From an uncultured Collinsella sp. (lineage in GTDB: Bacteria > Actinomycetota > Coriobacteriia > Coriobacteriales > Coriobacteriaceae): a DNA stretch of 64,000 nucleotides. The translations under genes were made by a program, and so were the position numbers. How positions within the stretch are numbered: position 1 is the stretch's first letter; each line of letters opens with the position of its first letter. Location of the stretch: the NCBI GenBank assembly GCA_900757185.1, contig CAAEMX010000049.1:8686-72685 (forward strand), in the 5' to 3' direction. A model generated the notes under the pieces. That model made no database searches, was not told the DNA's origin, and saw only the letters and a program-made list of their open reading frames with translations. Of the stretch, positions 8,123-18,443 are shown piece by piece.

Positions 8123-9847
8123 CTACGAGTGGACAACCACGCACAGGCCGACTTTGATGCAGTCGTGAAGTGCCTTTGCATCGGCCAGGCGCAGGTTGAT
8201 GCAACCGTGGCTGCCGCACCACTTGTACGACTCGGCATTATCGAAGCTCTTGTCGTTTTGCCAGGTGGCGTCGTGGAATCCGACCATATTGCCCTCGAAC
8301 GGCATCCAATAGCTGACCGGGCTCTCGTATTTGGGCTTGCCGGTCTCGGGGTCCTTGGCACCGATAAGCTTGCTGGCGCCATTGTTGCTGTTGATCTGCC
8401 ATACGCCCTCGGGGGTGGCGTCCTCTCCCGGCTTGCCAGAAATAAAGTTGGCCTCCCAAACGATATTACCGTTCTCGTCATAGTAGCGCGCGTGCTGCTC
8501 GGACAGATCGACGTCGATATACGCCTTCCAGTCGGGCTCTCCCTTTGCTGTAAAGGTGTCGGCCTTCTGGGAGTACTTGATCTCGATTTCGCCGGTCTGC
8601 TTGTTGTTAATGGCGTCCTCGACCTGCTTGGCGAGCGAGCTGCTGTCAATGGACCAACCAAAGTCACCGCCTTCGACGGCACACTGCTTGCCATCGGCGC
8701 GCGTCCACCAGCGAGTGGAGCCCACGGTATTAAAGCCGTTCGCGAGCTCGGCTGCCCAGCTGCTGATTTGCGACGTATCGAGCGTGGGGTTGGCAGGATC
8801 GGCAAAGCTGATCCACTGCAACACGGAGCTGCCATCAACCTTTCCGGCATCCTCGCCGTTGAGCTTGAGGGTCACGTTGACGCCCAAGAAGTTGTTGGCG
8901 GCATCGCATGCGGACTGAATCTGATCATCGGTCAGCGTTCCATTAAGCGGCTCATAGGCATCGTTGCCGAGCTTGGAAAGATCTACGGTCTCGGCCAGCG
9001 AGGCAAGCTCGAGCTCGGCATACTTAATGATATGCTCGCGGTTGAGTTTTTCGTTGGAGCGTGCCTTCTCGACGGTAAACTTGCCGGCCTGCTCGTCATA
9101 GGAGCTATTGGCCTCGAACGTGCCCGAACGGCCCTCGTTAAACTCATCGATGGCGGTGCCCAGATCCTTCTCAAACTGCTTTTGGTCAAAGGTATCGGAG
9201 AGCATGGACAGGTCGACGTCTTGATCAAGATCGACTTCGTTGGAGGTAGCGGTTGTTTTGGTCTTGCCACTTAAGGATTCCATAAGGCGGACCGGCCATA
9301 CAAAGGCTTCGTTGTGGTTGATGATCTCTTTTGCGGCAGCTTCGCCGTCGACGATGGGCTCATCGGACTCGGGCTGATAGGTCCAGCTAAAGTCATCGCC
9401 CGCCACGGTGAGCTTATAGTGCTTCCACGCCGAGTTGACCTTGGTGGCGGCAGACGAAGCGTTGGAGAACGAGACGTCGACGCCGGCGATGGTGGTGTTG
9501 GGGTAGGCTACCTGCGAAAACGCTACGACGCCTACGATATAGACAATGACGATAAGACCCAGGAGGACAAAGAGCGTCGTCTTTTTGCCCGACTTATTGT
9601 TCCCGGTGGGTTTGCGCGCGGGGCCGCGATCGCCTCGACCGTGCTTGGGGGGCTGCTTGGGCGTATTGCCGTTTGCCTGGCGCTGCTGACGTTGCTGGCG
9701 CTGCTGGTTCGGGCGTTGCGAAGCGTTTGCCGCACCACGCTGCTGACCGTGGCTCGGCGCGATAGGACGCGGCGACTGAACGCCGCCGGTGTGCCTGCTT
9801 GGCTGCTGCGGATCGGGAATCAGTTGAGTTCGATCGTTTTGCGACAT
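8123..9847 (-). CDS. L,D-transpeptidase with YkuD domain and peptidoglycan-binding-like repeats
   Basis: A membrane-anchored cell-wall enzyme of about 574 residues that forms 3-3 cross-links or attaches proteins to peptidoglycan. A long Gln/Arg/Pro-rich cytoplasmic tail (residues 1-90) precedes one TM (TLFVLLGLIVIVYIVGVVAF). Two PG_binding_4-like extracellular domains follow, then the YkuD domain with GFHDATW and SHGCINLRLADAKAL. The cysteine of SHGCIN is the catalytic nucleophile. ATG 9847 (MSQND) is preferred because GAAGGA lies ten bases upstream; an ATG three codons earlier sits directly on that site. The proline/glutamine-rich tail is typical of actinobacterial wall enzymes. Confidence 0.92.
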   Translation of the reverse strand: MSQNDRTQLIPDPQQPSRHTGGVQSPRPIAPSHGQQRGAANASQRPNQQRQQRQQRQANGNTPKQPPKHGRGDRGPARKPTGNNKSGKKTTLFVLLGLIVIVYIVGVVAFSQVAYPNTTIAGVDVSFSNASSAATKVNSAWKHYKLTVAGDDFSWTYQPESDEPIVDGEAAAKEIINHNEAFVWPVRLMESLSGKTKTTATSNEVDLDQDVDLSMLSDTFDQKQFEKDLGTAIDEFNEGRSGTFEANSSYDEQAGKFTVEKARSNEKLNREHIIKYAELELASLAETVDLSKLGNDAYEPLNGTLTDDQIQSACDAANNFLGVNVTLKLNGEDAGKVDGSSVLQWISFADPANPTLDTSQISSWAAELANGFNTVGSTRWWTRADGKQCAVEGGDFGWSIDSSSLAKQVEDAINNKQTGEIEIKYSQKADTFTAKGEPDWKAYIDVDLSEQHARYYDENGNIVWEANFISGKPGEDATPEGVWQINSNNGASKLIGAKDPETGKPKYESPVSYWMPFEGNMVGFHDATWQNDKSFDNAESYKWCGSHGCINLRLADAKALHDCIKVGLCVVVHS

Positions 9848-9949
9848 CGTGTGCATATCCTTCGAATTTCGCCTTGTGGCTCATCGTATTTTTACTGGGC
9901 TTGCATTATAGCGATTACCTAGTTGATTGTGGTATGGAAACGGTGGCAT

Positions 9950-9976
9950 TCAAAAGACGTGGGACATTTGTCCCAC
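9950..9976 (-). terminator. Terminator-like hairpin after serine dehydratase
   Basis: On the minus strand GTGGGACA and TGTCCCAC pair across a two-base loop and are followed by GTCTTTTG, 20 bases past the stop at 9997. The GGGAC/GTCCC stem matches the ends of the larger intergenic hairpins in this window. Confidence 0.55.
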
Positions 9977-9996
9977 CTTCGAGTCGTTCTTTGTCG

Positions 9997-11604
9997 CTAT
10001 CCGCACACACCGCATTTTGCACAGGCTGAAAGTGCGGCCGGAGCCTGCGCGATGCCGCCCTTTGCCGTCTCGCGCAGCGTGGCCGGCAACGCGTGGCCCA
10101 CCGAGAGCATGACGTGTGCCATCTGATCAAACGGCACCAGGCTCTTAATGCCGGCAAGTGCAAGCTGCGCCGAGCTAAATGCCGCGGCCACGCCGATGGC
10201 ATTGCGGTTTTGGCACGGCACCTCCACGAGGCCGCCCACCGGGTCGCAGACCAAGCCCAGCAGATTACTCAGCGCGATGGAACTGGCATCGAGCGCCTGC
10301 TCGGGTGTGCCGCCGAGCATCTGCACCAGTGCGGCGGCGGCCATGGCGGCCGCACTTCCGACCTCGGCCTGACAGCCGCCCTCGGCGCCGGCAACGCAGG
10401 CGCTCGTGGTGAGGTTGAGGCCGATGGCGGCGGCGCAATAAAGGGCATCCATGACCTGCTCGTCGTCCAGCTGCAGATGGTCTGCGAGCGCTAGCACGCA
10501 GCCGGGCACGACGCCTGCGGAGCCGGCCGTGGGGGCGGCGACGATCACTCCCATTGTGGCGGAGCGCTCAAGGACAGCCATGGCGCGGGCCACGGCATCG
10601 GTCTGGACGGCGCCCATCAGGCTTACGCTCAAGTCGTTGCGGCCGGTGGCATCAACGAGCTTGGCCTCGCCGCCGATAAGCCCGCCGAGCGAGCGCTGAG
10701 GATTGGCGATGGGGGCCGTGGTCTCCTCGCGCATGACGTCGAGCACGCGGCGCATGGCGGCGACGGCGTGGGCCTCGCCGGTCAGGCGCGCCTCGCGCAG
10801 GGCCATGACGGCGCCGATGCTGAGTCCCCGTTCCTCGCACGCATCGAGCAGCTGCTCGCCGTCGTCGAAGATTTCCTTTGCTGAGACGCCGGGGGAGAGC
10901 GACGAGGCAGAACCGGGGAGCTCGATAAAGGTCGCGTAATCGACATTGTCGAGCTTGCGCAGCATCGGGACGACGGTGTCGTCGGGTGCGCCGTCGGTCT
11001 CAAAGACGGAGTAGGCCTGGCCGCCCACCTCGGTGCGGTAGGTGCGGCAGAAGGCGATGTTCACGTGTACGTAGGCGAGCAGGTTCGTGAGCGCGGCGAG
11101 CACGCCGGGAACATCCTGGTGCGCCACGAAGAGCGTGGAGTACATGCCCGAGATGTCGACGCCGACGCCGTTAATGCGGCTGATGCGCATCTTGCCGCCG
11201 CCCAGGCTTTCACCGCGGACCTGTGCCGTGGCTCCCGTGTCGTCGACCATGTCGATGTCGACGGTGTTGGGGTGGATGGAGGCGTCGTCGCCCTTAATTT
11301 CAAAGTGATATTCGAGGCCCTGCTCGCGTGCGAGGTTGAAGGCCTGCTTGATGTTTTCATCATCGGTGTCGAGGCCTAGGATGCCCGCGACGAGTGCACG
11401 ATCGGTGCCGTGGCCGCGGTAGGTGTGGGCAAAGGAGTTCCACAGGCCAAAGGTGACCTTGGTGATGCGGCCTTCCAACAGGCTGGCGGCAACTTGGGCG
11501 CAGCGCAGGGCGCCGGCGGTGTGCGATGAGCTGGGGCCGACCATGACGGGCCCCAAGATCTCGAATGCCGAGGTCGTAGCTAGTGTTTGCGGCTTGCCTG
11601 CCAT
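9997..11604 (-). CDS. sdaA: L-serine ammonia-lyase (iron-sulfur L-serine dehydratase), single chain
   Basis: It deaminates L-serine to pyruvate and ammonia using a [4Fe-4S] cluster in the cytoplasm. The 535-residue chain fuses the beta domain (MVGPSSSHTAGALRCA, with an ACT-like region after it) and the alpha domain (GVIVAAPTAGSAGVVPG). Cluster-binding cysteine candidates lie in ACVAGAEGGCQAEVG and VCDPVGGLVEVPCQNRN, and the C-terminus ends CAKCGVCG. ATG 11604 follows AAAGGAG at six bases spacing; an upstream in-frame extension to 11649 runs into the hairpin leader and is rejected. The 5' leader contains the large nested hairpin at 11631-11751. Confidence 0.93.
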   Translation of the reverse strand: MAGKPQTLATTSAFEILGPVMVGPSSSHTAGALRCAQVAASLLEGRITKVTFGLWNSFAHTYRGHGTDRALVAGILGLDTDDENIKQAFNLAREQGLEYHFEIKGDDASIHPNTVDIDMVDDTGATAQVRGESLGGGKMRISRINGVGVDISGMYSTLFVAHQDVPGVLAALTNLLAYVHVNIAFCRTYRTEVGGQAYSVFETDGAPDDTVVPMLRKLDNVDYATFIELPGSASSLSPGVSAKEIFDDGEQLLDACEERGLSIGAVMALREARLTGEAHAVAAMRRVLDVMREETTAPIANPQRSLGGLIGGEAKLVDATGRNDLSVSLMGAVQTDAVARAMAVLERSATMGVIVAAPTAGSAGVVPGCVLALADHLQLDDEQVMDALYCAAAIGLNLTTSACVAGAEGGCQAEVGSAAAMAAAALVQMLGGTPEQALDASSIALSNLLGLVCDPVGGLVEVPCQNRNAIGVAAAFSSAQLALAGIKSLVPFDQMAHVMLSVGHALPATLRETAKGGIAQAPAALSACAKCGVCG

Positions 11605-11630
11605 GGCTGCTCCTTTAAATCTATCCCGTC

Positions 11631-11751
11631 GTCCCGAGGGGCGGGGCATAAGGTCGCCTGCTCGGACAGTCCTGCTCGCACGGAGAGCACATTAAGTGCT
11701 CTCCGGCTCGTGCGGAACTCGCGATCGACCTTATGCCCCGCCTCTCGGGAC
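11631..11751. repeat. Long nested intergenic hairpin in serine dehydratase leader
   Basis: The arms 11631-11656 and 11726-11751 are complementary at 25 of 26 positions and end in GTCCCGAGG/CTCGGGAC. A second perfect hairpin, GGAGAGCAC / GTGCTCTCC, lies inside with GTGCG/CGCAC flanks. The element begins 27 bases upstream of the dehydratase ATG, so it would be part of that gene's 5' leader unless transcription starts inside it. Confidence 0.75.
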
Positions 11752-11842
11752 TAAGGATACATGGTAGAGGCGCATGTGCTCCAAAATTCATTGGCTGCTG
11801 ACGTTGCGTATGCCCATATCGAAATATCTTCACCACCGGATT

Positions 11843-11882
11843 AATAAAAAAGAAGTACCGGTTGGGGCCGGTACTTCTTTTG
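11843..11882 (-). terminator. Rho-independent terminator of metK
   Basis: Read on the minus strand, AAGAAGTACCGG pairs with CCGGTACTTCTT across a six-base loop and is followed by TTTTTATT. It lies 40 bases after the metK stop. Confidence 0.85.
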
Positions 11883-11918
11883 GTGCATCGATATGTGGCT
11901 GCAGCTTTTGCCGTTGGC

Positions 11919-13199
<1,281 letters not shown>

Positions 13200-13420
13200 G
13201 ATTGTCCTTTCAAAAACGTGTCCCGGCGACCGTTACCATTCCGACGGGCTCTCTATGCAAGGGCACATCATAGCGCGTAAATCAAACATTCACACCCTTT
13301 CCGCACCTACTCATTTAAGTCTGTCCCCAATGAGTGGGTCGGTGCCCTTTGTGCGGAGGTGGGCATTGTTGCTTTATACTAATGCGGTTAGACATCCATC
13401 CTGCAATCGAGGAGATTTCC

Positions 13421-14896
13421 ATGGCATCAGACGTTCGCGTCCGCTTTGCACCCTCACCGACGGGCAAGCTGCACATCGGTGGCGCCCGCACCGCTATCTA
13501 TAACTGGGCTTTCGCCCGTGCAAACGGCGGCACGTTCATCCTGCGCATCGACGACACCGACCCCACCCGCTCTACCGACGAGAACACGCAGATTATCCTG
13601 CGCGCCATGCGTTGGCTGGGCCTGGACTGGGACGAGGGTCCCGAGGTGGGCGGCGATTTTGGCCCCTACGCCCAGACCGAGCGCCTGGACCTGTACAAGC
13701 AGGCCGCCCAGAAGCTTTGGGACGAGGGCAAGGCCTATCCCTGCTTCTGCACCAAGGAGCAGCTCGACGCCGATCGCAAGGCCGCGCAGGAGCGCAAGGA
13801 CCCCTTCCAGGGCTATCAGCGCCGTTGCCGCGACTTTGATCCCGAGGAGGCCCGCCGTCGCATCGAGGCCGGCGAGTCCTACGTCCTGCGCATCAAGGTG
13901 CCCGAGGACCGCGGCGACGTCGTCATCCACGACGCCGTTCACGGCGAGGTGACCTTCGACGCCAAGGAGCTCGACGACTTTGTCATCTTCCGCTCCGATG
14001 GCACGCCCACGTACAACTTTGCGACCGTCGTCGACGACGCCATGATGAAGATCACCCATGTCATCCGCGGCGACGACCACCTCTCCAACACCCCGCGCCA
14101 GGTCATGGTCTACGAGGCCCTCGGCGCGCCCGTGCCCACGTTCGCCCACATCTCCATGATTCTGGGCGCCGACGGCAAGAAGCTCTCCAAGCGCCACGGC
14201 GCCACCTCAGTAGAGGAGTACCGCGACGCCGGCTACCTGTCCGACGCTTTCGTCAACTATCTGGCGCTGCTCGGCTGGTCGCTTGACGGCGAGACCACGA
14301 TCATCCCGCGCGATGTCCTGGCCAGCAAGTTCTCACTCGACCGCATCTCCAAGAACCCGGCGACCTTCGACCCCAAGAAGCTCGACTGGGTCAATGCCGA
14401 GTACATCAACGGCATGTCCGATGCCCAGTTTGCCGACGAGATCATGGTCCCCGAGCTGCACGAGGCGGGTCTCATCGAGGGCAACGTCGAGTACGGCGAG
14501 GACTGGATTGACGCACTCGCTGCCATCGTCAAGCCGCGCACCAAGATGCCAGCCGACGCCGTGACCGTCGCCGCTCCCATCTTTGCTACGGCCGAGACGC
14601 TCGAGTATGATGAGAAATCCGTTAACAAGGGCCTGGCCAAGGAAGGCATGGGCGCCATCCTGGACGCCGCCAAGGCCGCGCTCGAGGGCGTGGACGAGTG
14701 GACAGCCGCGAACATCGACGCCGCGCTTGAGCCGCTGCCCGAGCAGATGGACCTCAAGAAGCGCGTGGTGTTCCAGGCCGTGCGCGTCGCCGTTTGCGGC
14801 AACATGGTGAGCCCTCCGCTGGGCGAGACCATGGCGCTCGTCGGCTGCGATGACTGCCTGGCACGCATCGACCGCGCCCGCACGATGGCGCTGTAG
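13421..14896 (+). CDS. gltX: Glutamyl-tRNA synthetase
   Basis: A class I aminoacyl-tRNA synthetase of 491 residues. The HIGH motif reads PTGKLHIGGARTA near residue 10, the KMSKS motif KKLSKRHGATSVEEY near 240, and CFCTKEQ...YQRRCRDF is a likely zinc-binding insert. It may be the non-discriminating form that also charges tRNA-Gln if the genome lacks glnS, which cannot be judged here. ATG 13421 is supported by GGAG eight bases upstream; an upstream in-frame start at 13334 lies ahead of a -10-like TATACT at 13375-13380 and is rejected. A terminator follows at 14920. Confidence 0.96.
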   Translation: MASDVRVRFAPSPTGKLHIGGARTAIYNWAFARANGGTFILRIDDTDPTRSTDENTQIILRAMRWLGLDWDEGPEVGGDFGPYAQTERLDLYKQAAQKLWDEGKAYPCFCTKEQLDADRKAAQERKDPFQGYQRRCRDFDPEEARRRIEAGESYVLRIKVPEDRGDVVIHDAVHGEVTFDAKELDDFVIFRSDGTPTYNFATVVDDAMMKITHVIRGDDHLSNTPRQVMVYEALGAPVPTFAHISMILGADGKKLSKRHGATSVEEYRDAGYLSDAFVNYLALLGWSLDGETTIIPRDVLASKFSLDRISKNPATFDPKKLDWVNAEYINGMSDAQFADEIMVPELHEAGLIEGNVEYGEDWIDALAAIVKPRTKMPADAVTVAAPIFATAETLEYDEKSVNKGLAKEGMGAILDAAKAALEGVDEWTAANIDAALEPLPEQMDLKKRVVFQAVRVAVCGNMVSPPLGETMALVGCDDCLARIDRARTMAL

Positions 14897-14919
14897 CAGC
14901 TGCGCAAACGTATGTATTC

Positions 14920-14955
14920 GAGCCCCGTTCACCCCGAGCGGGGCTCTTGTTTCTG
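14920..14955 (+). terminator. Terminator of gltX
   Basis: GAGCCCCG and CGGGGCTC pair across about 17 bases, followed by TTGTTTCT, 24 bases after the gltX stop. Confidence 0.75.
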
Positions 14956-14973
14956 TACCGATGAGTGGGTTGC

Positions 14974-15075
14974 TGGGACAAAATAATCAGTGGTGTTTGT
15001 CCCGTGTTCGAGCGACGCAACAAGCTCGACACTCGTATCGGCCATGGGACAAACACTACTGATTATTTTGTCCCA
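14974..15075. repeat. 102-bp intergenic hairpin upstream of priA
   Basis: The left arm 14974-15003 and right arm 15045-15075 are complementary at 29 of 30 aligned positions. The arms start TGGGACAAAATAATCAG and the loop contains a smaller GTTCGAGC/GCTCGAC stem. It lies after the gltX terminator and 33 bases before the priA ATG. Its TGATTATTT...GTCCCA arm resembles the element at 36005-36057. Confidence 0.78.
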
Positions 15076-15107
15076 CCCCTTTCAGGTCCGTTCGTTAGAG
15101 GTGGTGT

Positions 15108-17561
15108 ATGGCTCAACAACTGTCGCTGTTTGGTTCACCGGAACCGGAGGAGGCTCTGGTGAAGCTCATGCCTGCCGCTGCCTCGGCTCAGCCTAAGCCT
15201 GCACCTGAGCCCATCGCTGCCTACGCGAGCGTGGTTCTCGACATTCCTACCCGAGCGCTGTCCGAGCCATTCGCCTACGGCATTCCCGAGTCCCTTGCCA
15301 ACGAGGCCCAGGTCGGATCGACGGTCCTGGTCCACTTTGGCAACCGTGCCGCCGCAGGCTACATCGTCGATATTGCGCCCGAGCTGGGCGACCTGCAAGG
15401 CAACAACGCCCTTGACCTTTCGCGCATCAAGCCTGTCGAAGCCATCCTCAGCAAACCGCTCTTTACCGCCGAGGCTGCACGCATTGCGCGCTGGATGAGC
15501 CGCGAGTATGTCGCGACGCTTTCCGAGTGCCTGCGCCTGTTTTTGCCACCGGGCGGCAGCCCGCGTGTGGTCAAGGGCGACGACGGCGTGTGGACGGTTG
15601 AACGTCCAGCCGTCAAACCCATCCAAAACCGCTGGGTGATGCTTACGCCCGAAGGCTTTGACTACACGCCACCCAAGACCGCGGTCCGCCAGCGCCAACT
15701 CATCGAGGCGCTCCAGTGCGGACCGGTCACGACGCGCGACCTCAACCTTCTCTATAACAGCATGTCGGCGACCATCAAGGCGCTCGAAAAACGCGGCGTT
15801 GTGGTGGTGGAAGAGCGCCGCGCCTGGCGTGGCTGCGGCGAGCAGACCACGCTGTCCTCGGCAAGCGGCAAAGCGCCGGTCTCCCTTACCAGTGGCCAGC
15901 AACAGGCACTCGCGCAGATTGAGCGCGCCCGTCTGGACGCTCATGGCGACGTGGTGCTGGTCGACGGCGTCACCGGCTCCGGCAAAACCGAGGTTTACCT
16001 CTCCGCCATCGAGCGCGTGCTCGCAGCCGGTCGCTCGGCCTGCGTGCTGGTGCCCGAGATTTCGCTGACGGCCCAGACCGTCGGCCGCTTCCGTTCGCGC
16101 TTTGGCGAGACGGTCGCCGTGTTCCATTCGCGGCTTTCGGCCGGCGAGCGCCTGGACCAGTGGGATATGGTTGCCAGCGGTGCGGCCCGCGTGGTCGTCG
16201 GCGCACGTTCGGCGCTCTTTTGCCCGCTTGGCGACCTGGGCCTCATCATCATTGACGAGGAGCACGAGACCAGCTACAAGCAGGGGTCCAGTCCGCGCTA
16301 CCACGCGCGCGAGGTGGCGGCCGAGATGGCGCGGCGCTACCGCTGCCCGCTCGTGTTGGGCTCCGCCACGCCCTCGGCCGAGGCCCTCGACCACTGCCGC
16401 CGTGGAACGTATAACGGCACCACTTGGACGCGCGTCGAGATGCCCGAGCGCCCGGGACACGCCGTGCTGCCCGAGGTCCGCATTGCCGACCTGCGCCGCG
16501 AGTTTTCGCACGGTAGCCTTTCAATGTTCTCTAAACCGCTGATGGAAGGTTTGGAGCGCGTTGTAGAGCACCGCGAGAAGGCCGTGCTGCTGCATAACCG
16601 CCGTGGCTTTGCGCCGTTCCTGATGTGTCGCGAGTGCGGCTGCGTTCCCACCTGCAACCACTGCTCCACCGCGCTTACGTATCACGAGCGCACGCACACG
16701 CTGCAATGTCACACATGCGGATCCTCCTGGCGCGTGCAGCCGTATCCCGCGCCCACGAGTCGTTGCCCCAAATGTGGCAGTCGCTACCTGGCAAAAATGG
16801 GGCTGGGCACGCAGCAGATCGAGGACGCACTGCACCAGATGCTGCCCGAGGACGTCGCCATCATCCGCATGGATGCCGATTCCACGCGCGGCAAGGATGC
16901 GCACAAAAAGCTGCTCGAGCAGTTCGATGCTGCCGATTGCGCCGTGTTGCTGGGCACCCAGATGATCGCCAAAGGCCTTGACTTTCCCGAGGTCACGCTC
17001 GTGGGTGTGGTCAATGCTGACTTCGCCCTCAAGCTGCCGGATTTCCGCGCAGGGGAGCGCGCCTACGATTTGCTTGAGCAGGTCGCCGGTCGCGCCGGTC
17101 GCGGCGATCGCCCTGGCGAGGTCATCATCCAGACGTATCTGCCCGAGGATCCGGTCATTCGCGCCGTCGCCGAGCACGATCGCTCGATCTTTACCGACTA
17201 CGACCTGGACCAGCGTCGCGACGCGCTGTACCCGCCGTTTGTGCGCCTGGTCAACATCTTGGTGTGGTCGGCGAACCGAGACGACGCGCAGGACTACATC
17301 GGGCGTATCGCAAAGCTTCTTAAGCGCCGCTGGCATGCCGCCGCGCCCGATTTTTTGCGGGCGGGGAGTGCCGTGCCGCAGGTGCTGGGTCCGGCTTCGT
17401 GTGTAATCGAGAGAGCCAAGGACCGTTACCGCTTCCATCTGCTTGTGAAGTCGCCCGTGGGGTACCATGTTTCTGATGATATCGACGCCTGCCTCAAAGA
17501 GGTGGGCTCCGTGCGCGGCGTGAGCGTGAGCGTTGACGTCGACGCTTATGATTTGATGTAA
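15108..17561 (+). CDS. priA: Primosomal protein N' (replication restart helicase)
   Basis: An 817-residue PriA. The N-terminal DNA-binding region starts at about residue 38 (VVLDIPTRALSEPFAYGIPE) after a Pro/Ala-rich lead. The helicase has Walker A DGVTGSGKTEVYL, the DEEH box (IIIDEEHETSYKQGSSPRYH) and a later VAGRAGRGDRPGEV motif VI. A zinc-binding insert has paired cysteines in CRECGCVPTCNHC and CHTCGSSW...RCPKCGSRYL. It restarts stalled forks by loading DnaB. ATG 15108 follows AGAGGTG. The def-fmt-rsmB genes downstream run in the same direction, as in many bacteria. Confidence 0.95.
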   Translation: MAQQLSLFGSPEPEEALVKLMPAAASAQPKPAPEPIAAYASVVLDIPTRALSEPFAYGIPESLANEAQVGSTVLVHFGNRAAAGYIVDIAPELGDLQGNNALDLSRIKPVEAILSKPLFTAEAARIARWMSREYVATLSECLRLFLPPGGSPRVVKGDDGVWTVERPAVKPIQNRWVMLTPEGFDYTPPKTAVRQRQLIEALQCGPVTTRDLNLLYNSMSATIKALEKRGVVVVEERRAWRGCGEQTTLSSASGKAPVSLTSGQQQALAQIERARLDAHGDVVLVDGVTGSGKTEVYLSAIERVLAAGRSACVLVPEISLTAQTVGRFRSRFGETVAVFHSRLSAGERLDQWDMVASGAARVVVGARSALFCPLGDLGLIIIDEEHETSYKQGSSPRYHAREVAAEMARRYRCPLVLGSATPSAEALDHCRRGTYNGTTWTRVEMPERPGHAVLPEVRIADLRREFSHGSLSMFSKPLMEGLERVVEHREKAVLLHNRRGFAPFLMCRECGCVPTCNHCSTALTYHERTHTLQCHTCGSSWRVQPYPAPTSRCPKCGSRYLAKMGLGTQQIEDALHQMLPEDVAIIRMDADSTRGKDAHKKLLEQFDAADCAVLLGTQMIAKGLDFPEVTLVGVVNADFALKLPDFRAGERAYDLLEQVAGRAGRGDRPGEVIIQTYLPEDPVIRAVAEHDRSIFTDYDLDQRRDALYPPFVRLVNILVWSANRDDAQDYIGRIAKLLKRRWHAAAPDFLRAGSAVPQVLGPASCVIERAKDRYRFHLLVKSPVGYHVSDDIDACLKEVGSVRGVSVSVDVDAYDLM

Positions 17562-17579
17562 CAACCCGAAAGGATGGCC

Positions 17580-18116
17580 ATGGAAGCCAACGGAATCGTA
17601 CTGTCGCCCGACCCTCGTCTGCGCCAGGAGTGCGCCGTCATCGAGGAGATCACCCCGGCGATCGAGGCGCTTGCCGAGAAGATGAAGAAGATGATGTTCG
17701 ACAACGGCGGTTGCGGCCTTGCTGCCCCGCAGATCGGTGAGCTCATCCAGCTCGTCACCATCGACTGCGACTACAGCGACAAGAACGACTACGATCCGTA
17801 CGTGCTCATCAACCCTGTTATTGTTGAGCAGAGTGACCATCTGGTGCCGTTTAGCGAGGGCTGCCTGTCTATCCCCGGCATTAGCTGCGAGATTGAGCGT
17901 CCCGACCATGTCGTCGTCGAGGCGTATGACCTGGACGCCAACCTGATTCGCTATGAGGCCTCGGGCGACCTGTTCTGCGTGTGCCTGCAGCACGAGATTG
18001 ATCACCTGCATGGCAACACTATGTTCGAGCGACTGAAGCCGATGCAGAGGATCAAGGCCGTCAAGGAGTACCAGGACGCCCTGGCCCGCGGCGCTCGACC
18101 GGGCGAGACGGAGTAG
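17580..18116 (+). CDS. def: Peptide deformylase
   Basis: It removes the formyl group from nascent N-formyl-methionine. The 178-residue protein carries all three signature motifs: GGCGLAAPQIG (residues 43-53), EGCLSIPG with the metal-binding cysteine, and QHEIDHLHG with the two metal histidines and catalytic glutamate. ATG 17580 is chosen because GAAAGGA is seven bases upstream; an ATG two codons earlier directly abuts the same site. It lies 18 bases after priA and is followed by a large hairpin and fmt, whose product creates the substrate that this enzyme consumes. Confidence 0.95.
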   Translation: MEANGIVLSPDPRLRQECAVIEEITPAIEALAEKMKKMMFDNGGCGLAAPQIGELIQLVTIDCDYSDKNDYDPYVLINPVIVEQSDHLVPFSEGCLSIPGISCEIERPDHVVVEAYDLDANLIRYEASGDLFCVCLQHEIDHLHGNTMFERLKPMQRIKAVKEYQDALARGARPGETE

Positions 18117-18124
18117 GTCTCACC

Positions 18125-18226
18125 GTCCCCGGTGCTGAGCGCCCACATATCATCCCGTGCTCAAACATTCTCGCTTTGCTGCGAAACTGCGCGCGGGACG
18201 ATATGTGGGCGCTCAGCACCGGGGAC
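18125..18226. repeat. 102-bp intergenic hairpin between def and fmt
   Basis: The arms 18125-18156 and 18195-18226 match at 31 of 32 positions and begin GTCCCCGGTGCTGAGCGCCC. The loop is about 38 bases. The GTCCC/GGGAC ends resemble those at 11631, 14974 and 36005, but the internal sequence differs. Confidence 0.78.
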
Positions 18227-18300
18227 TGCGTTGTTCTGGCTCGGTTCGCCCGGGTGCCGTCGGGCCAGGGATGGGCGTCTTCGCTGATGGGTGCTTTGCT

Positions 18301-18338
18301 GAAAGAGCTGCTTTTATTGCGGCTCTTTCTTTGGTTTT
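18301..18338 (+). terminator. Terminator-like hairpin upstream of fmt
   Basis: GAAAGAGC and GCTCTTTC pair across 13 bases and are followed by TTTGGTTTT. It would end transcription from def. The 100 bases to fmt then hold that gene's own leader. Confidence 0.6.
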
Positions 18339-18443
18339 GGGTATATTTGTTCTTGTTGAAATGTTATTGCGGATGGGCTGGTGATTTGGCTTTCCGCTGC
18401 TCTTTGTAGCCGTCTCGGCTTTGGTTGAGAGGAGACGATCTTT

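Noticed and set aside
13312..13338. ACTCATT/AATGAGT inverted repeat near gltX
   Set aside because: Only seven bases per arm; too short to separate from chance, although a similar TGAGTGGGT word recurs at 14961.
13200..13420. Possible SAM riboswitch upstream of metK
   Set aside because: I compared the leader with the general patterns of known SAM riboswitch classes and found no convincing core; a covariance-model search would be needed.
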